64,000 nt of DNA from Cordilura impudica (GCA_963682025.1 OY821517.1:227361594-227425593), one strand, 5' to 3'. Positions 11,983 to 24,720 are shown, numbered from the stretch's first letter. Notes: a model not told the origin generated them from the letters alone. Program-made: numbers and translations.

Positions 11983-14417
11983 AATATTTTATTCTCTTTT
12001 TTATTTGCCTTGTTGAGATAAGAGAACTGTGCGTATCTGATTTCTGCGTATTTTTAAAAATTGTAAATCTAGCAGCAAATTTATTAGATGAAAACTGCAA
12101 AAACAATAACGGTTACTTTCTTAACATGAGCACTATGCATTTAGATACGATTTTGTTAAGATTTTATTTATGTAAAAATTCTTTAGTGTTTTAACGATCA
12201 TTGCAGTGTAAAGTTTTTGTGTGTTATGTGAGTTGTGCCCCCACATTTTACAAATTATTAATATAAAGTTTTAGTTAGTAAGGTTTTATATATATTCTTT
12301 TTAATTTGAAAACATGAAATAGAATTAAAATGTAAACCTTCAGTTACCATTAAATTTTTTATACATATTGTACCAACCACTTCATAAAAATTTTTTCATA
12401 AAAGCATGTTTTGAAAAATAATTCAATTGAATTTTAAAATTTTGTTTAAAAAATTTAAAAACTAAAATTGGCAAATTGGACGATTTTTTAATTATATCTC
12501 ATGTTCATTTTATTGAAATTAATTAGTAATACTCAACATATATCGGTCCCACTTTTTACTTTTAAGGAATTAAAATGGCATCAACGAGCAATAAAAAACG
12601 TAAGATAGGTGATGAAAACAGAAAATTCCTGTCCGAATGGACACACAAATTCGGATTTTTTTGAAAATAAGGGCATACCTACATATATGCCTCATTTGCA
12701 AAATTACTGTACCAAATAACAAACTTTACAATTTAAGTAGACACCATGAAAAATTTCACTCATAATTTGCCAAAGGTTATCCCCTTAATACTAATCTTAG
12801 AGAGACTAAACTGAAGGCATTGCAGTCAAATATTGAAAAAGAACAGAACATTATTTCGTCTTTCAGCCATGGAAATGACAGATCACTTGAAGCAAGTTAC
12901 ATAATAGCTTGGGATATTGCCCGTGATAAACGTCCTGATGGGGAAGCAGAGTTAAGAAAACACACTATGAAGAAGGTTATGAGCATTCTCGACCCTGATA
13001 GCAAAAAGCTGCATAAAGTGATAGATCAGCTTTCTTTATCACGGCGCACAACCGAGCGTCGGATTGGAGATATCAGCACTTTTATTGAAACAAGTTTAAA
13101 AAACGATCTAAAAAATTCTGCAGCATTTACTTGATGAATCCACAGATGTTAGCAACGTTTCTCAATTGGCGGCCTTCATTAGGTCTGTTGAATTTAATAT
13201 CACTGAAGAAATGTTAGACCTTGTAGCTCTTTCTGAAACAACGCGAGGCATTGATGTAAAAAATGCGCTTTTCGAAGTAATTAACAAATTTGGATTGCCA
13301 CGAAATAAAGTTATTAGAGTTGCCACAGATGGAGCACCTGCAATGGTGGGTAAAAATCAAGGTTTGATTGGTCTTTTAAATAAAGATCCAGATATCCCAC
13401 ATTATCTACCAATTCACTGTATTATTCATCGGGAGCATCTTGTTTCAAAATTTTTTAAATATGAAAACGTTTGTAAAATTGTGGTAGAAATTATAAATTT
13501 TATCAGAACAAACGCTAAAACTCATCGTCAGTTTAAAAATTTTATTATGCAGTTACAAGAAGTTGAGGAAAACAATAAGTTATTAAGCGATGTCACCATT
13601 TGGTCCATAGTGCGATGGCTATTCGTTTCTAATGTTTTGGATCGATTTGTTGAGCTGTTACCCACAATAAAGTTGTTTATAAAAGAAAAAGGAAAAATAT
13701 ATCCAGATCTGGAGAATGAAATTTGGATTTCAGATTTAATGTTTTTTTACTGACACAATGAACCATCTTAAATCGCTTTATCTGAGTTTACAAGGCAAAG
13801 ACAAAACAGTGCTTGATTTGTCACGATCATTGTTAGGCTTCGAAGCTAAACCTCTTTTGTTTATAAAAGACCTCGAATGTAAAAAATTTAAACTTTTTCC
13901 TCTTTTAAAATTGAAGGTAAATAATATACAAGACGATAAGCTGGAAGAATGCATAGATAATTTAAAACAATTTCATGAAAATTTTAAATGTAGATTTGAG
14001 GATCGCAAACAACTTCAAGCAACATTCTCAGTTTTTGTTAACCCATTTTTGTGTGATGTCCTAAATGATGAATTTTTATTATCCGATATAATTCTTGCAA
14101 AACCAGATGTTGGAAAATTGGAGTCGTTTGAAATGAAGGATGATATTGTATTGAAAATGCATCACAAATCAACTTCTCTAGTTTTTTTTTTTTTTCTTTT
14201 ATTAATAATTTTTATTCAAAAATAGTATTTGTACATATTAAGTACGCGCTTCAGCACCAAAATTGCCATTAAAGAGACTAGTAGGCAACTAGTTATATTT
14301 ACATTGTGTTTATGCTACATATTTACATATTGAAAATTATTTACATATGAGACAAAAAAATAAAAAAGAAATTGAATTTTTATTTATAAAAAGATTTTAA
14401 TTTTGCGTAAGAAGTGT

Positions 14418-17308
14418 TTATAGATTGTGTAATAAAAATAATTTAAGCTCTTTTTTAAACGTTGAAAATAGCAATATATTTTTTAAAGAAACGGGCAAAT
14501 TGTTAAATTCATTAGAACCAGCAAAGCGTATCCGTTGTTTTGTCAGTTCAAGGCGACATCTTGTTACAGACAGATTTTGACCTTGTCTTGTATTTCGATT
14601 TGTGACCTGGGCATTTTGAAAGAAATGAATTGAAGAATTTCCTAGACCTCTTATAGATTTAAATACGAATTTTAATAACTGCATTTTGTACAAGCCATTT
14701 ATGGGTAGAATATTGTTCGCATAACATCTAAACAGGTCCAGTGTATGAAATCCTATGGGTAGGTTAAAAACAAGTTTTAAAGCTTTGTGTTGTGCAGATT
14801 GAATATATGTCAATGAAGAACTTTTCCTACTTCCATATATTATTGGAAGGTAAGACAAATGACTGTGAATTAAACTTTCATAAATTAGCATTTTTGATTT
14901 AGTATTAAATCTTCGCTTGAATTTGTATAGAACGCCAACAGCAGAAGCTATTTTACTTTTAATTGCTTCAATGTGATTATCCCAATGTAAGTTCCTGCAA
15001 AAATGTATTCCGAGATAGGTTACCGACTCCGACTCTTCTATTGGAACACCATCAATATGAACTGTCATAGATTGATCTCGCTCTAAATTATACGGTCTAA
15101 ATCTGATGAATTTAGTTTTATCAGTATTCAAAATAAGCTTATTTAATCTCAAATATTCAGCTAACATTGATGAATCGTACTCCACTTGAGTTTGTAACAC
15201 ACGCTGATGTTTATAACGGTAAAGTAGGCAAATATCATCAGCAAACATGAAAAGTTGACCATTAAATGTTATGTTCTTAAGGTCATTAATAAAAATCTTA
15301 AACAAAAGGGTTCCGAGTACACTACCCTGCGGTACTCCACATGTTACAGGTAACAATGTGCTCTTAGCGTCACCAACCTGCACAAATTTTGAACGACCAG
15401 ACAAGAAGTCTTTAAATAAGGCATTAGAACTGTTTTATACTCCAATTTGTTCCAGCTTTTTAATTAAAATATCATGATCCACTAAATCGAAAGCTTTAAA
15501 TAGATCAAAAAATACCGCAGCAACACCATTAAAACCAAAATCAAGACCGTCACAAATATATTCAGCTACGTTAACAATAGCCTCCTCCGTTCCAGAACCT
15601 TTACAAAAACCAAATTGTCTATCAAATAATATTTTGTTTCTGACTAAATAGTCAGACAATTGATCAAACACAATTTTTTCAATTACTTTATCAATTACTG
15701 ATAAAACAGATACTGGACGATACAAATCAACCTTGTTAGATCCCTTACATTTAGGTATGGGAACAATCTTGTGAATTTTTAGTTCATTGGGGTATTCTTT
15801 GTGATCTATCATACTGCCGAATATTTTAAATATAATTTCTGAAATTTCGGTTTTCCTACATAAAATCATTTTTGGTAATATTTTATCATAACCGGCACTT
15901 TTATTTTTTGGTAACCTATCCAAAATATCTTCAACGCATTTTTTATCAACTTTTCCTAGATTAAAAGTTGACATTAACGGTCTCAATGTTCTTAAATTGT
16001 TTATGTCATCATTTAAATAGCACGGAATATTGCTTCTAAGATTTTCAATTGAATCAAAAAAATACTGATTAAAACCCAAAGCCTTATCAATATCAGTTGT
16101 TAAAAGATTACCATCCTGAGAAAATATGTCATGTGCATCTAGGGGGCATCTACCAAGTTCATTGTTAAGAAACCGCCACGATTTTTTAACATCCCCAGCA
16201 CACTGTTCTAAATTCTTCTTATAATATTTATTCATCAGTTTCCTGTTACTAGTTTTAATAATTTTACTAATTCTTTTTAGACGCTCCGATATAAATCTGT
16301 CATCTTTATTTTTTTCTTCGATCTTTTAACAACTTTTCTTTGAGCTCCAATAGCGAAAACAGGTTCATATTTATCCAAGGTGTTATTTTTGATCGTATAT
16401 TTACTGTAGTTGTAGTTGTTGAAGTACACTGTGAAGCTGCTAAAGAAATTTCATCCATTAATTTTTTGCAGTGTTGCGAAGGACTATCAAAATTACTGTT
16501 CGAAAACAAACTTCTGTCAAGCAATGTTCCGAGCTGTTCATAGTCATACTTGTACCAGGTTTTTGTTATGCTTTCATTACGGTTTACATTTATTCTAAGA
16601 TTGCAACTTATTATATTGTGATCTGTAAGTTTATTCTGTATTGCATAAACAGTCATAAGTTCAGACAAATTTCCAAATACGCAATCTATAGACGTTTGAC
16701 TTAACGGCCTGGTTATGCGATTGATCTAAATCATATTCACGGAAAATATTCTTTAAATTTCTACTGCAAGAGTTATTGACCAGTAAATCTACATTAAAAT
16801 CTCCAATGACAACACACGGTTTATTTTCCAATTCTTTAAGAATATTTTCCAACTGGCTGCAAAAATGTTCAAAAGAACATTTCTGGGATCTGTACAATGA
16901 AATTACTTGTAGAGGTTTATTGTCAAAAACTAACCCAAGCAGCTCAATCACAACCAACTCTAAAAATTTTTCACTACGACTCAGCACAACTTTATGGCTT
17001 AAATTTGAAGATATATACATGGAAACTCCACCATACCCATCAGCACGACAACAATGAACAGCATTATAACCAGGAATCGAATACAAATTAATACATTCAC
17101 TGCTAAACCAAGATTCCTGGACTGCAATTACATCAGGAAGTTTATGAAATTGGCTCAAAAGCAATTTAAATTTGTTAAATTTTGATATCGAAGAAACACT
17201 TCTTACGTTTACAGAAATTAAATTGAACATATTGAAATTTATTCTTGAAATATTATTATTATATGAGTTTAAGTTTAAAAAGTAGTTTGAATTATTCATT
17301 ACAAACAA
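14418..17308 (-). pseudogene. Retrotransposon E ORF2: endonuclease and reverse transcriptase
   Basis: ORF2 nicks target DNA and reverse transcribes the element RNA. Frame 16661-17308 is an APE-type endonuclease N half (ISVNVRS, VIAVQESW, VIGDFNVDLL). 16306-16668 holds its C end (LTDHNIIS) and linker. 15435-16235 has the RT fingers (KNKSAGYDKI, IPIPKC-like, PVSVLSVIDKVIEK, FFDLFKAFDLVDH). 14418-15404 has GVPQGSVLG, FADD (residues 54-57 of that frame), YLGIHF and the thumb, ending in EFNNLPVSLKN. The active-site residues are intact. About three frameshifts separate the pieces, so the copy is recent but dead. Confidence 0.9.
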
Positions 17309-17389
17309 AAAAAATAGAAAAATATTTAAAACATTTTATCATACTCATCTAAATATTTAAACTGGTGACATAAATGTATTGCCATCTTC

Positions 17390-17640
17390 AGCATCTGATA
17401 TGTCAGAATCAACGACAGCAGTACGAGCCCATCTTACTATTGATACACTTCCTTGATTTTATACCAACAACTCGGGAATTTTCATCCTTTCTTATAAAAA
17501 CTTTACCGCCTCTCGCAAAAACAAATTTATAGCCAACGGCTTTGACAGATTTTGCATGATTGAAAAGCTCCATCGTATCTCTGCTTAAAAAATCGTTTAT
17601 AAAAACATTTTGTAACGACTCATCGGTTTTAAGATTCGAT
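17390..17640 (-). pseudogene. Retrotransposon E ORF1 C-terminal remnant (FP-protein-like domain)
   Basis: Reading the minus strand from about 17640 gives ESLQNVFINDFLSRDTMELF and then KSVKAVGYKFVFARGGKVFI and RKDENSRVVGI. This matches the C-terminal domain found in many insect CR1/Jockey ORF1 proteins and in baculovirus FP-like proteins. The piece is only about 75 codons. The N-terminal coiled-coil and any PHD-type finger are absent, because the 5' end of the element lies at 17750. It falls between two annotated open frames and is too short to be obvious. Confidence rests on the motif match alone. Confidence 0.7.
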
Positions 17641-18323
17641 TTATTTAAATAAAACCGGGTTTTAATAATAATACTTTTATTTTAAAACTTCCGACAATGA
17701 ACACTGCAAATTTTGACGTCTTCTCACACCGGCGTTGCCAGATTATCCTCCTAGTTAGATTTTGGAAAGTTGTTAACGAACCCCAATATCCACAATTGAA
17801 AAAAGGTGCTGCTCGTTTATTTTCAATGTTTGGCACAACGTATTGTTGTGAATCTCTATACTCCACCATGAAAAATGTTAAAAACAAAAATCGTTCACGT
17901 TTAACAAATCAACATTTTACGGAACCCATTCGGACAACTTTGACAAACTACAAACCTGATTTTAAAGAAATAATCAAAAATTCTTCCTAAATTCTTTTTT
18001 ATTTTTTGTTACCTATATTTTTATTTTATTTTTATATAATTCCTTTTTTTATTTTATTTAAAATTAAATTCTTTGATCTCAAAAAATGTTTAAATATAAC
18101 TCTTTTTATAAATACTAATAATATTTCAGTATAAAATTTAGTTGTAATGTTTATGAAATGAATTAATAAATTTTATGTTTGTTTAAAAATTTTTTTTTTT
18201 TTTTTGCTTTTTTGTTTGAAAATTAATATTTGTACAGAAATAAACTAGTGCGGCCCACCGTTAGTAGGTGAAATTCCAAATGTGGCCCAACAAGCTATTT
18301 ACGTGCCCACCCCTGTTATATAC

Positions 18324-18559
18324 AATCATGCATGTTTTTCTATTTTAATAAAGTAAAAAATATATAATTGGCACTACTGAAATAAAAATGCATTTGTATA
18401 AAAATAGCTTTTTATATTGTTGTTATATGTTGCTGTCGTTTTCAAAAAATTAAGTAGCTGACTACACGACTTCAATTGCAGCCAGCAGCATTTGTAGTCA
18501 TGTGTTCGTGTAGCCGCAGTCGTCTATGTGTTTCATGCATCAGTTAGGTGATATCCTTT
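18324..18559. other. Short unassigned stretch between hAT F and element B
   Basis: I see no open frame of note. It contains a short imperfect inverted pair, GACTACACGA near 18460 and TCGTGTAGCC near 18510, around CAGCCAGCAGC. It should include the continuation of whatever hAT F was inserted into, because the 8-bp duplication is perfect. I cannot prove that retroelement A continues here. Confidence 0.4.
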
Positions 18560-19330
18560 TTTATTTCTGCTTTAACATCGCTTTGTGTGAAACATTTAAA
18601 ATTTCTTCTCGTTGTGTTGCTGAGTTAAAAGCAAACGGTACAAATGTGTTTTTAAATGAATAGCAAATGCTTTCGAGGTAGCTTTGTGAGTTCTACACCA
18701 TGAATTATCCGAATTTTTTAAGATGATATTCCTTTTAGTTAGTCTTTTAAGAAATCTTGTAGCTTTCCATAGAAGGTGTTCTTCGTATTTTTAATTATTT
18801 ATATTCTCAAGAAATTGTGAGGTTTTTTCATTCTTAGTTCAACCAACAGGGCTTTGAGGTCTTTGCAATCTTTATTTGACGTTTGTTAAATATGTTCCTA
18901 CTTATTTGCCATCTTTTTCGTAACCTTCATTTTTCTCTAAGGAGTTGACGAATTTCGAGAGAAATATTAAAATTGCAGAAATGTTGTTGAGATGTTTCAT
19001 CTAATATGGATGTAGACACATGAGCAGCTTTATGTATCCCGTTTGTGAAATATTCTTCTGCACCATCTAGTTCTAATTTGGTTTTAAGGCTTATATTAAG
19101 ATTTACGTAGGAGTTTTAATTTTGACTGAAGAGTTAAGTTTAACTAAAACTGCTGTTTGATCTGAACTCAGATCGGAACTACTCTTAATTTCCAATGTAT
19201 AGCTAGGTATATCATTGTAGACAATAAAATCTAATAAGTCTGAAATTTTTTGTGGATCACTGGGCCAAAACGTCGGTGTACCAGTCGATAAAGCTGAGTA
19301 ATTATTCTTTTTAAGCATTTATAAAGTTCG
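18560..19330 (-). pseudogene. Jockey element B, endonuclease C end and linker
   Basis: Frame 19103-19318 reads GTPTFWPSDPQKISDLLDF and DLSSDQTAVLVKLN, the C-terminal end of a Jockey-type endonuclease. Further down, shifted frames give ELDGAEEYFTNGIHKAAH, EIRQLLREKWRLRKRW and LWKATRFLKRL, the linker leading to the RT. The reverse transcriptase itself is missing here. Coding fades near 18560, about 240 bp from the right end of hAT F. The endonuclease N half is at 33279-33600, on the far side of elements C and D. Confidence 0.85.
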
Positions 19331-19459
19331 CAGTTCTGCTTATGCTTTCGAAGTATAAAGACGTGTGTATTCTCGTTAGTAAAATAACATAAAAATAAAA
19401 ATAAAAGAAAAAAATTACAAAAGAATTTTACAACAAAACAATAACACAACATTAACACA

Positions 19460-20397
19460 ATGAACAAAAAATCAAAACCCAATAACAACTCGACTAAAGC
19501 GAGTCAGTCAAAATTAGCTACAAATTATACTCTATCAGAAAAATTTCTATTGTTTTTGAAACTATTTTGTCGTTCTAAAGAAGATTTTGACAAATCATAG
19601 TCTGCACTTACTGACTCATACAAGTTCTTCACATATGCGACCAAAGGTGAAAAAACCTACAAAGCTTTAATTTTTGGTCTTGATAAGCATGACCCTACAG
19701 TAATAAAGAAAAAACCTTAAACATGGGCCTAAAATGTTTAGACGTAAAGCTAGTAATTAAAAAGAATAACTATAACAATGTGTAATTTATTTACGTTGTA
19801 TATTTTGAGCGACAATCTATAACAATGAAAGATTTAAGGTAAAATTTCTCCGTATTAGATTATGTCAGAATCAAATGGGAGTTTCAACAAGCCAGAAAAA
19901 ACAAAATAACCCAATGCTACAACTGCCAGATGCTTGGCCATGGTTCTAATAGGTGCAAGGTCAAAACATTCTGTGCAATATGTGCCGGGTCACACAAAAC
20001 TGACGATTGTAAAGAATCGATTTTAAAATGTGCCAAATGCAGTGGAAACCACAAATCTTTTTCCGAAGTCTGTCCCAGTAGGGCTACGTATATAGAAATC
20101 AGAAAAAGTTCAAAACCAGCACCAAGACGTTATATTTCTCGTACTCATAATACTATGGACCCTGTCAACTATAAAACAAATTTTGCCAATACTCTTCGCG
20201 AGAATGCTGCCGAATCTGCAGGGATATGGCATCACAACGACAAAAATAATGCAATCAACAATAATAACAATAACTTGTTCACATTACAAGAAGTAAAAAG
20301 CTTAACACTAGAGCTAATTACCAACCTACGCAACTGTCGGAATAAGGCCGATCAATTCGAGGTTATCACAAACCTCGCATGCAAGTTTCTCGCATAA
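19460..20397 (+). pseudogene. Jockey element C ORF1 (gag-like, zinc knuckles)
   Basis: ORF1 proteins of this clade bind the element RNA. The ATG at 19460 opens MNKKSKPNNNSTKAS. A stop at about 19597 and further indels break the middle, where FFTYATKGEKTYKALIFGLD recalls the PRE_C2HC domain. From about 19880 the frame is clean: KNKITQCYNCQMLGHGSNRC is a CCHC knuckle, followed by FCAICAGSHKTDDC and LKCAKCSGNHKSFSEVC. The stop TAA (20395-20397) overlaps the ORF2 ATG (20397-20399), an arrangement used for re-initiation in Jockey elements. Confidence 0.85.
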
Positions 20398-22960
20398 TGG
20401 CAAATGAACTTAATATTATTACATGGAATGCTAGAGACATTCGCAACAAAAGTTTGGAACTATTTCATTTCTTAAATAACAACAAAGTGGACATATGTTT
20501 AGTATCGGAAATATGGCTGAACTCAAATATTTCTATAAAGCACAAAAACTTCATTTTCTACAGAAACGATAGAGTTTCTTCTATAGGAGGCGGCATTGCT
20601 GTAATTGTTAAGAAGAATACTGAGCACGTTTTATTACCTATTGTTAATACTCATTTTATTGAAAATATTGGAGTCTAAATTTTTACTGATTTTGGTAGGC
20701 TAGATATTTTTTCATGTTATTTTCCGGGCGGTTCAGCAGGTACCGATGGCAATAGGAAGCAACTTTTTGCTTCCGATATACGTAGGCTCTGTAGTGTTAG
20801 CAACAGATTAATTCTCGGTAGTAATTTCAATAGTAGACATCAAAATTGGGGATGTTTAAGGGCAAACTGTTGGGGAAACACCCTAAATGAGAAGCTTGTA
20901 TCATATAGTATTGACATGGTTTATCCATTTGATAATTCATATGTGCCCAGCAGTTTCAATAGACAAGGTTCTACTCTTGATTTTTTTCTAACAAATATAC
21001 CGGAAATTATTTCTCCCGCAACTATTATTAATGATCTCAATTCTGATCACCTACCGGTTTAGGTAAACTCTCGGATCAAATCTCGAGGACTAGTTTTCTC
21101 AAACTTGACTATGAAAAATCGAACTGGCGAGTTTTTCGTAATTATCTTAATACGAATACCAGCATTCCCAATTTGGGGAACATTGCTTCCGAAGAACAGG
21201 TAGATTTGGCAGTTATGCAATTTAAGAATCTCATTAATACGGCAATTGACATAAGCGTTCCAAGAAAAACCCAATCTTCGCATACAAAACCCCTACCTAC
21301 TTATTTGAAAACATTAATTCAACAAAGGAATACTTTTCGCAGAAACTGGCAAAGATTCCTCAATTTAACTGATTTAAATGAAATGAAGACCCTTAGTAGA
21401 ATAATAAGTGACGAATTAGAAAAACTACGAAATATATACTGGAATAACTTACTGACTAAATTGGATAAAGGTTCAACTCCATTCTGGAATCTAACAAAGG
21501 TAATTAGGAAAAAAAAGAAACACCATTCCCATTTTAACTTATAATAACACTAGATACACCAGTAACATTGATAAATGTAATTTAATGGCTCAAACATTTG
21601 CATACACTCACTCAAATTCTTTTAGTATAGGTGTTCAGGAAACGAATTTACAAGTAACAGAGCTGCTTCGTACTTTTAGGCTAGGTACCTTTAGCATTTC
21701 GGACGAAATGTTAGTAACCAATTCCGAAATACAAGACATCACTAAAAATCTTAAATCAAAAAAATCCCCGGGTCTCGACGGATCAGTAACAAAATTCTAA
21801 AGTATCTTCCTAAAAAAACGACCCTATTCTTAACTGCTATTTTCAATGCATGTCTTAAAATAGGGTATTTTCCGCGCGATTATAAAATAGCAAAAGTTAT
21901 TCCAAGCCAAATAAACCTGCAGATAATCCTTCATCTTATCGCCCAATAAGCCTATTGTCCTCTATAAGTAAAATGTTTGAGAAAATTATCAATGAAAAGT
22001 TAATGCTTTATATTGAATCAAACAATATCTATCCTCAACTTCAATATGGATTCCGAAGGGAACATAACACATCACAATCTTTAGTCCGAATCAAAAACTT
22101 GGTAACCAAAAATTTTGATCTTTAAAAATCGACTAGAGTGGTATTTCTGGACGTCAAGGCAGCTTTCGATGGCTTAATTAATTTATAAAATGATTCGTTT
22201 TAATATCCCTAGTTTTTTGTTAAAAATAATCGAAAGTTTTCTTAGTAAACGCTCATTTAAAGTTCATATAGGTTCACCGTGTTCTGAAAGCTTTGATATA
22301 GCGGCAGGATATGCCCAAGGCTCCTGTTTATCTCCCTCATTATACAACCTTTACACCTCAGATTTACCCGAACTAGAACGTTGTACCTTATCGGTTTTCG
22401 CTGATGATACTGCTATACTATGCTCCGACAGACTATCCTCAAATATTATATCTAATCCACAAAGGGCACTGGACACATTGACGCAATATTTTAATAAATG
22501 GAGGATTGGCCTGAATGTTGAAAAAACAAAGGCAATTTATTTCACAAGAAAACGAAAAGCTTTTAACATTCCTCAGATCAATATATTGTTCCTGAACAAT
22601 GAAGTTCAATGGGAAAAGAATGCAAAATATTTGGGAGTATTACTCGATCAAAAATTGAAATTCAAAGACCATATACATTATGTTATAAACAAAGTAAATA
22701 CTCTCACACGCATACTCTATCCTTTTATTAACAAAAACTCAAGTCTTAGCATATGCAACAAAATGCTTTTTTTAAATTGATTTTTCAGGCTGTAATATTT
22801 GTGCAGCTCCTATGTGGGCAAACAGTTCAGTTTGTCACATTAAAAAACTTCAAGTTGCACAAAACAAATTATTGAAACTGATATTTAACCTTCCTTGGTT
22901 CTTTTCGACATCTAGGCTTCACTCTCCTTTCCAATAGAACTTGTTGCGTCTAAATTAAAT
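20397..22960 (+). pseudogene. Jockey element C ORF2: endonuclease and reverse transcriptase
   Basis: Starts with ELNIITWNARDIRNKSLELF, the APE-type endonuclease N terminus (20397-20678). The rest of the endonuclease continues to about 21060 in broken frames (GSNFNSRHQNWGC, then LNSDHLPV). The linker is 21173-21544. The RT start with KSKKSPGLDG is near 21770, and 21800-22190 is frameshifted (AFDG). Frame 22190-22780 has GYAQGSCLSPSLYN, FADD (residues 70-73, near 22397), YLGVLLDQKL and the thumb start. No RNase H follows, in line with the Jockey clade. At least five lesions are visible. The active-site residues remain. Confidence 0.87.
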
Positions 22961-23334
22961 AGACTAAGTAAAAATTTTTACTTCATATGCTCGGGATCGG
23001 CACATACTCATATTAATGATTTGTCTTCATCTTAGCTAGCTAGTAAGTAGATTAGTTAGCTAGTAAATAGATTAGGTAGATAGTAAGCTGTTTTTATTAA
23101 AAATTTATTTAAATAGGTTTTTTCAAATTTTGCCTCCATTATTATTATAAATGCAGTTCAATTTGTGCTCTCTCTGAATAAACATCGCTTTTGCTAAAAC
23201 CTCAAAACAGAAAAAGTACTCAAAACTCTTACCAGAAATAAATCCACAATAATTTTATCGCGTTGATATCAAGTATCACAAAAAAAAAATTATAATAATA
23301 AATATCATCAAATCGTGAAGTTTAATCTCCCATC

Positions 23335-24460
23335 ATGGGGGGTGGCTTCCTATTTGATAGGGACAAATCGGTCCAAAATCCGAATTCCTTGAGTCCGGTA
23401 TACCTTATGGTAAGCAGGGCAGGAATTCACGCAGAAAGAGGTTCGGCAAATGTATCAGCCTTTCTAATTCAACGTTCAATTGGAGGAAGGGTAAAACTAT
23501 GCAAAAACTAAGATCTGGTCAACTTCTTATAGAAGGCTTCAATGGAAAGCAGGCATATAAAATCCATAAAATTCTAACCCTGTCTCTGGACATTTTTATA
23601 AAAGTTAAAGAACATATTTCTCTAAATAAATCCAGGGGAATTTTTTCTCTAATGATCTACGATGCTTGTCTGATGATGAACTTATTATGGAAATACGTGA
23701 ACAAGACCCTAACGTTATAGAAATTAAAAGATTAAAAATGCGAGACCCCGAAACAAAAAAACTGACAGACGTCGATTTGGGATTGTATATTGTACCATTT
23801 AATGTATGCGACTTACCGGAAAAATTTTATTGGGATATATAAGTGCAGATATAAAACCCTACATTCCAAACCCTCATCAGTGTTTCATGTGCTTTAAATT
23901 TGGACACATCAGAAAAATATTTTTCTTGCCCACACTGCAGTATTGCAGAACATACAATTGTTGATTCAGCTGCTATACGTGAAAAATTTGACGAAAGTCC
24001 AAAATGTGTAAATTGTCAACAACAACATAATAGTTTTTCTAAAGAGTGCACTATATTTAAAAACGAATACGCAATTCAAAAAATCAAAATAATGCAAAAA
24101 GAAACTATTGGCGAAACCCGAAAAGAATATGACAAACAAAACCATTTAGCAACATCATACTCAAAAGTTATAAAATCTTGTAACTGTAAATGCAAGTGTC
24201 AAGAGAATGAGAGCGTAAACACAAAACTCACCATTGCAGATAAACAAAGTTTAGACACATCTACAAGATCAATTACCACCACGGCAGATAAGCAAATAGT
24301 ACACACACCTACGAAATCAATTACACCTCCATTCTCACCAGTTCGACAAATAACAAAATCTGATGGATCTAAAATTGAAGTATACCCAAAGAACATATGA
24401 AAGAGAAAAAACGCGAACTAACTAATGCAGAAAAAGAAGAAAGAGAATCCCAAAGATGAC
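23335..24460 (+). pseudogene. I-like element D ORF1 (nucleic-acid-binding gag-like protein)
   Basis: The ATG at 23335 opens MGGGFLFDRDKSVQNPNSLS. The next pieces, in shifting frames, read QRSIGGRVKLCKKLRSGQLL and VKEHISLNKSRGIFS, then ELIMEIREQDPNVIEIKRLK. That is the N-terminal RNA-binding-like domain of I-type ORF1. CFMCFKFGHI (about 23880) starts a knuckle, and frame 23900-24400 adds CPHCS, CVNCQQQHNSFSKEC and a CNCKCKC cluster. Tandem ITTADKQ segments follow near residues 110-140. Frame breaks occur near 23480, 23650, 23840 and 24400. Confidence 0.8.
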
Positions 24461-24720
24461 AACCCAATTGGCAAAAATAAAAACGGTAACGAAGATAATA
24501 TAAGTTATTCAAGTTCAAATGAATAATCAATTTAAAATTATACAATGGAATTGCAATGGTTTTGTAAATCATCTTGATGAAATTAAGATTATTCTATACA
24601 AATTTAAATGTCTTGCTTTATGTATTCAAGAATCTTGATTTAAAGCGAATTATTGTACTAAACTTAAAAATTACACATGTTTATTTAAAAATGTTTATAC
24701 TAACACCAATGCTCAGGGCG

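Larger units (their letters stand above)
14184..17750 (-). mobile_element. CR1-like non-LTR retrotransposon E, full-length insertion in hAT F
   Basis: The element is 3567 bp on the minus strand with a poly-A tail (poly-T at 14184-14195). It is flanked by CTAGTT (14178-14183 and 17751-17756). Its 5' end reads AGGATAATCTGGCAACGCCG, a GC-rich start with no sign of internal truncation. It encodes an ORF1 remnant and an ORF2 with endonuclease and reverse transcriptase. The insertion interrupts the hAT transposase codon-exactly, so it is younger than the hAT. CR1-like (Kiri/Daphne region) is my best clade guess; a tree would be needed. Confidence 0.9.
12575..17990 (+). pseudogene. hAT transposase with BED finger, split by retrotransposon E
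   Basis: The likely start is the ATG at 12575-12577. The N terminus encodes a decayed BED-type zinc finger (CLICKITVP, then NLSRHHEKFH). Frames 12820-13134, 13166-13753 and 13758-14183 follow, with the catalytic-domain signatures DESTDVS (first Asp), VATDGAPAMV (second Asp) and HCIIHREHL. After the retrotransposon, 17751-17990 gives the dimerisation region RFWKVVNEPQYPQL and RLFSMFGTTYCCESLYST. Removing 14184-17750 with one copy of CTAGTT rejoins the frame exactly. The protein resembles the GTF2IRD2/EPM2AIP1-related hAT branch. Stops in the BED finger and two frameshifts make it inactive. Confidence 0.9.
10954..18315 (+). mobile_element. hAT DNA transposon F with 8-bp target duplication, host to two insertions
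   Basis: The ends are CAGGCATGGGAAAATGCGGC on the left and, reading inward from the right, CAGGGGTGGGCACG. They are imperfect inverted repeats of the hAT type. Both sides are flanked by TTATATAC (10946-10953 and 18316-18323), a perfect 8-bp duplication. Subterminal GCGGCCCA-like motifs occur near both ends. The element carries a BED-finger transposase broken by a retrotransposon (14184-17750) and a smaller hAT derivative (11337-11982). Its own sequence is about 3.1 kb once these are removed. Confidence 0.93.
19331..23146 (+). mobile_element. Jockey-clade non-LTR retrotransposon C
   Basis: The element starts CAGTTCTGCTTATG directly after TTATAAAGTTCG (19319-19330). A second copy of that 12-mer lies at 33267-33278 beyond element D. 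It has ORF1 (zinc-knuckle gag-like) and ORF2 (endonuclease and RT, no RNase H), then a 3' untranslated part with a 24-bp GCTAGTAAGTAGATTAGTTA-like duplication (23032-23095). It ends near CCATTATTATTATAAA. The order implies that C entered element B first and that D then landed in C's right-hand target duplication. Confidence 0.85.

Noticed and set aside
16340..17091. Cluster of plus-strand ORFs of 60-93 codons
   Set aside because: Antisense of the retrotransposon E endonuclease and linker.
8671..19330. Treating remnants A and B as one element interrupted by hAT F
   Set aside because: Each carries its own version of the endonuclease-to-RT linker, so they are two copies from different elements.
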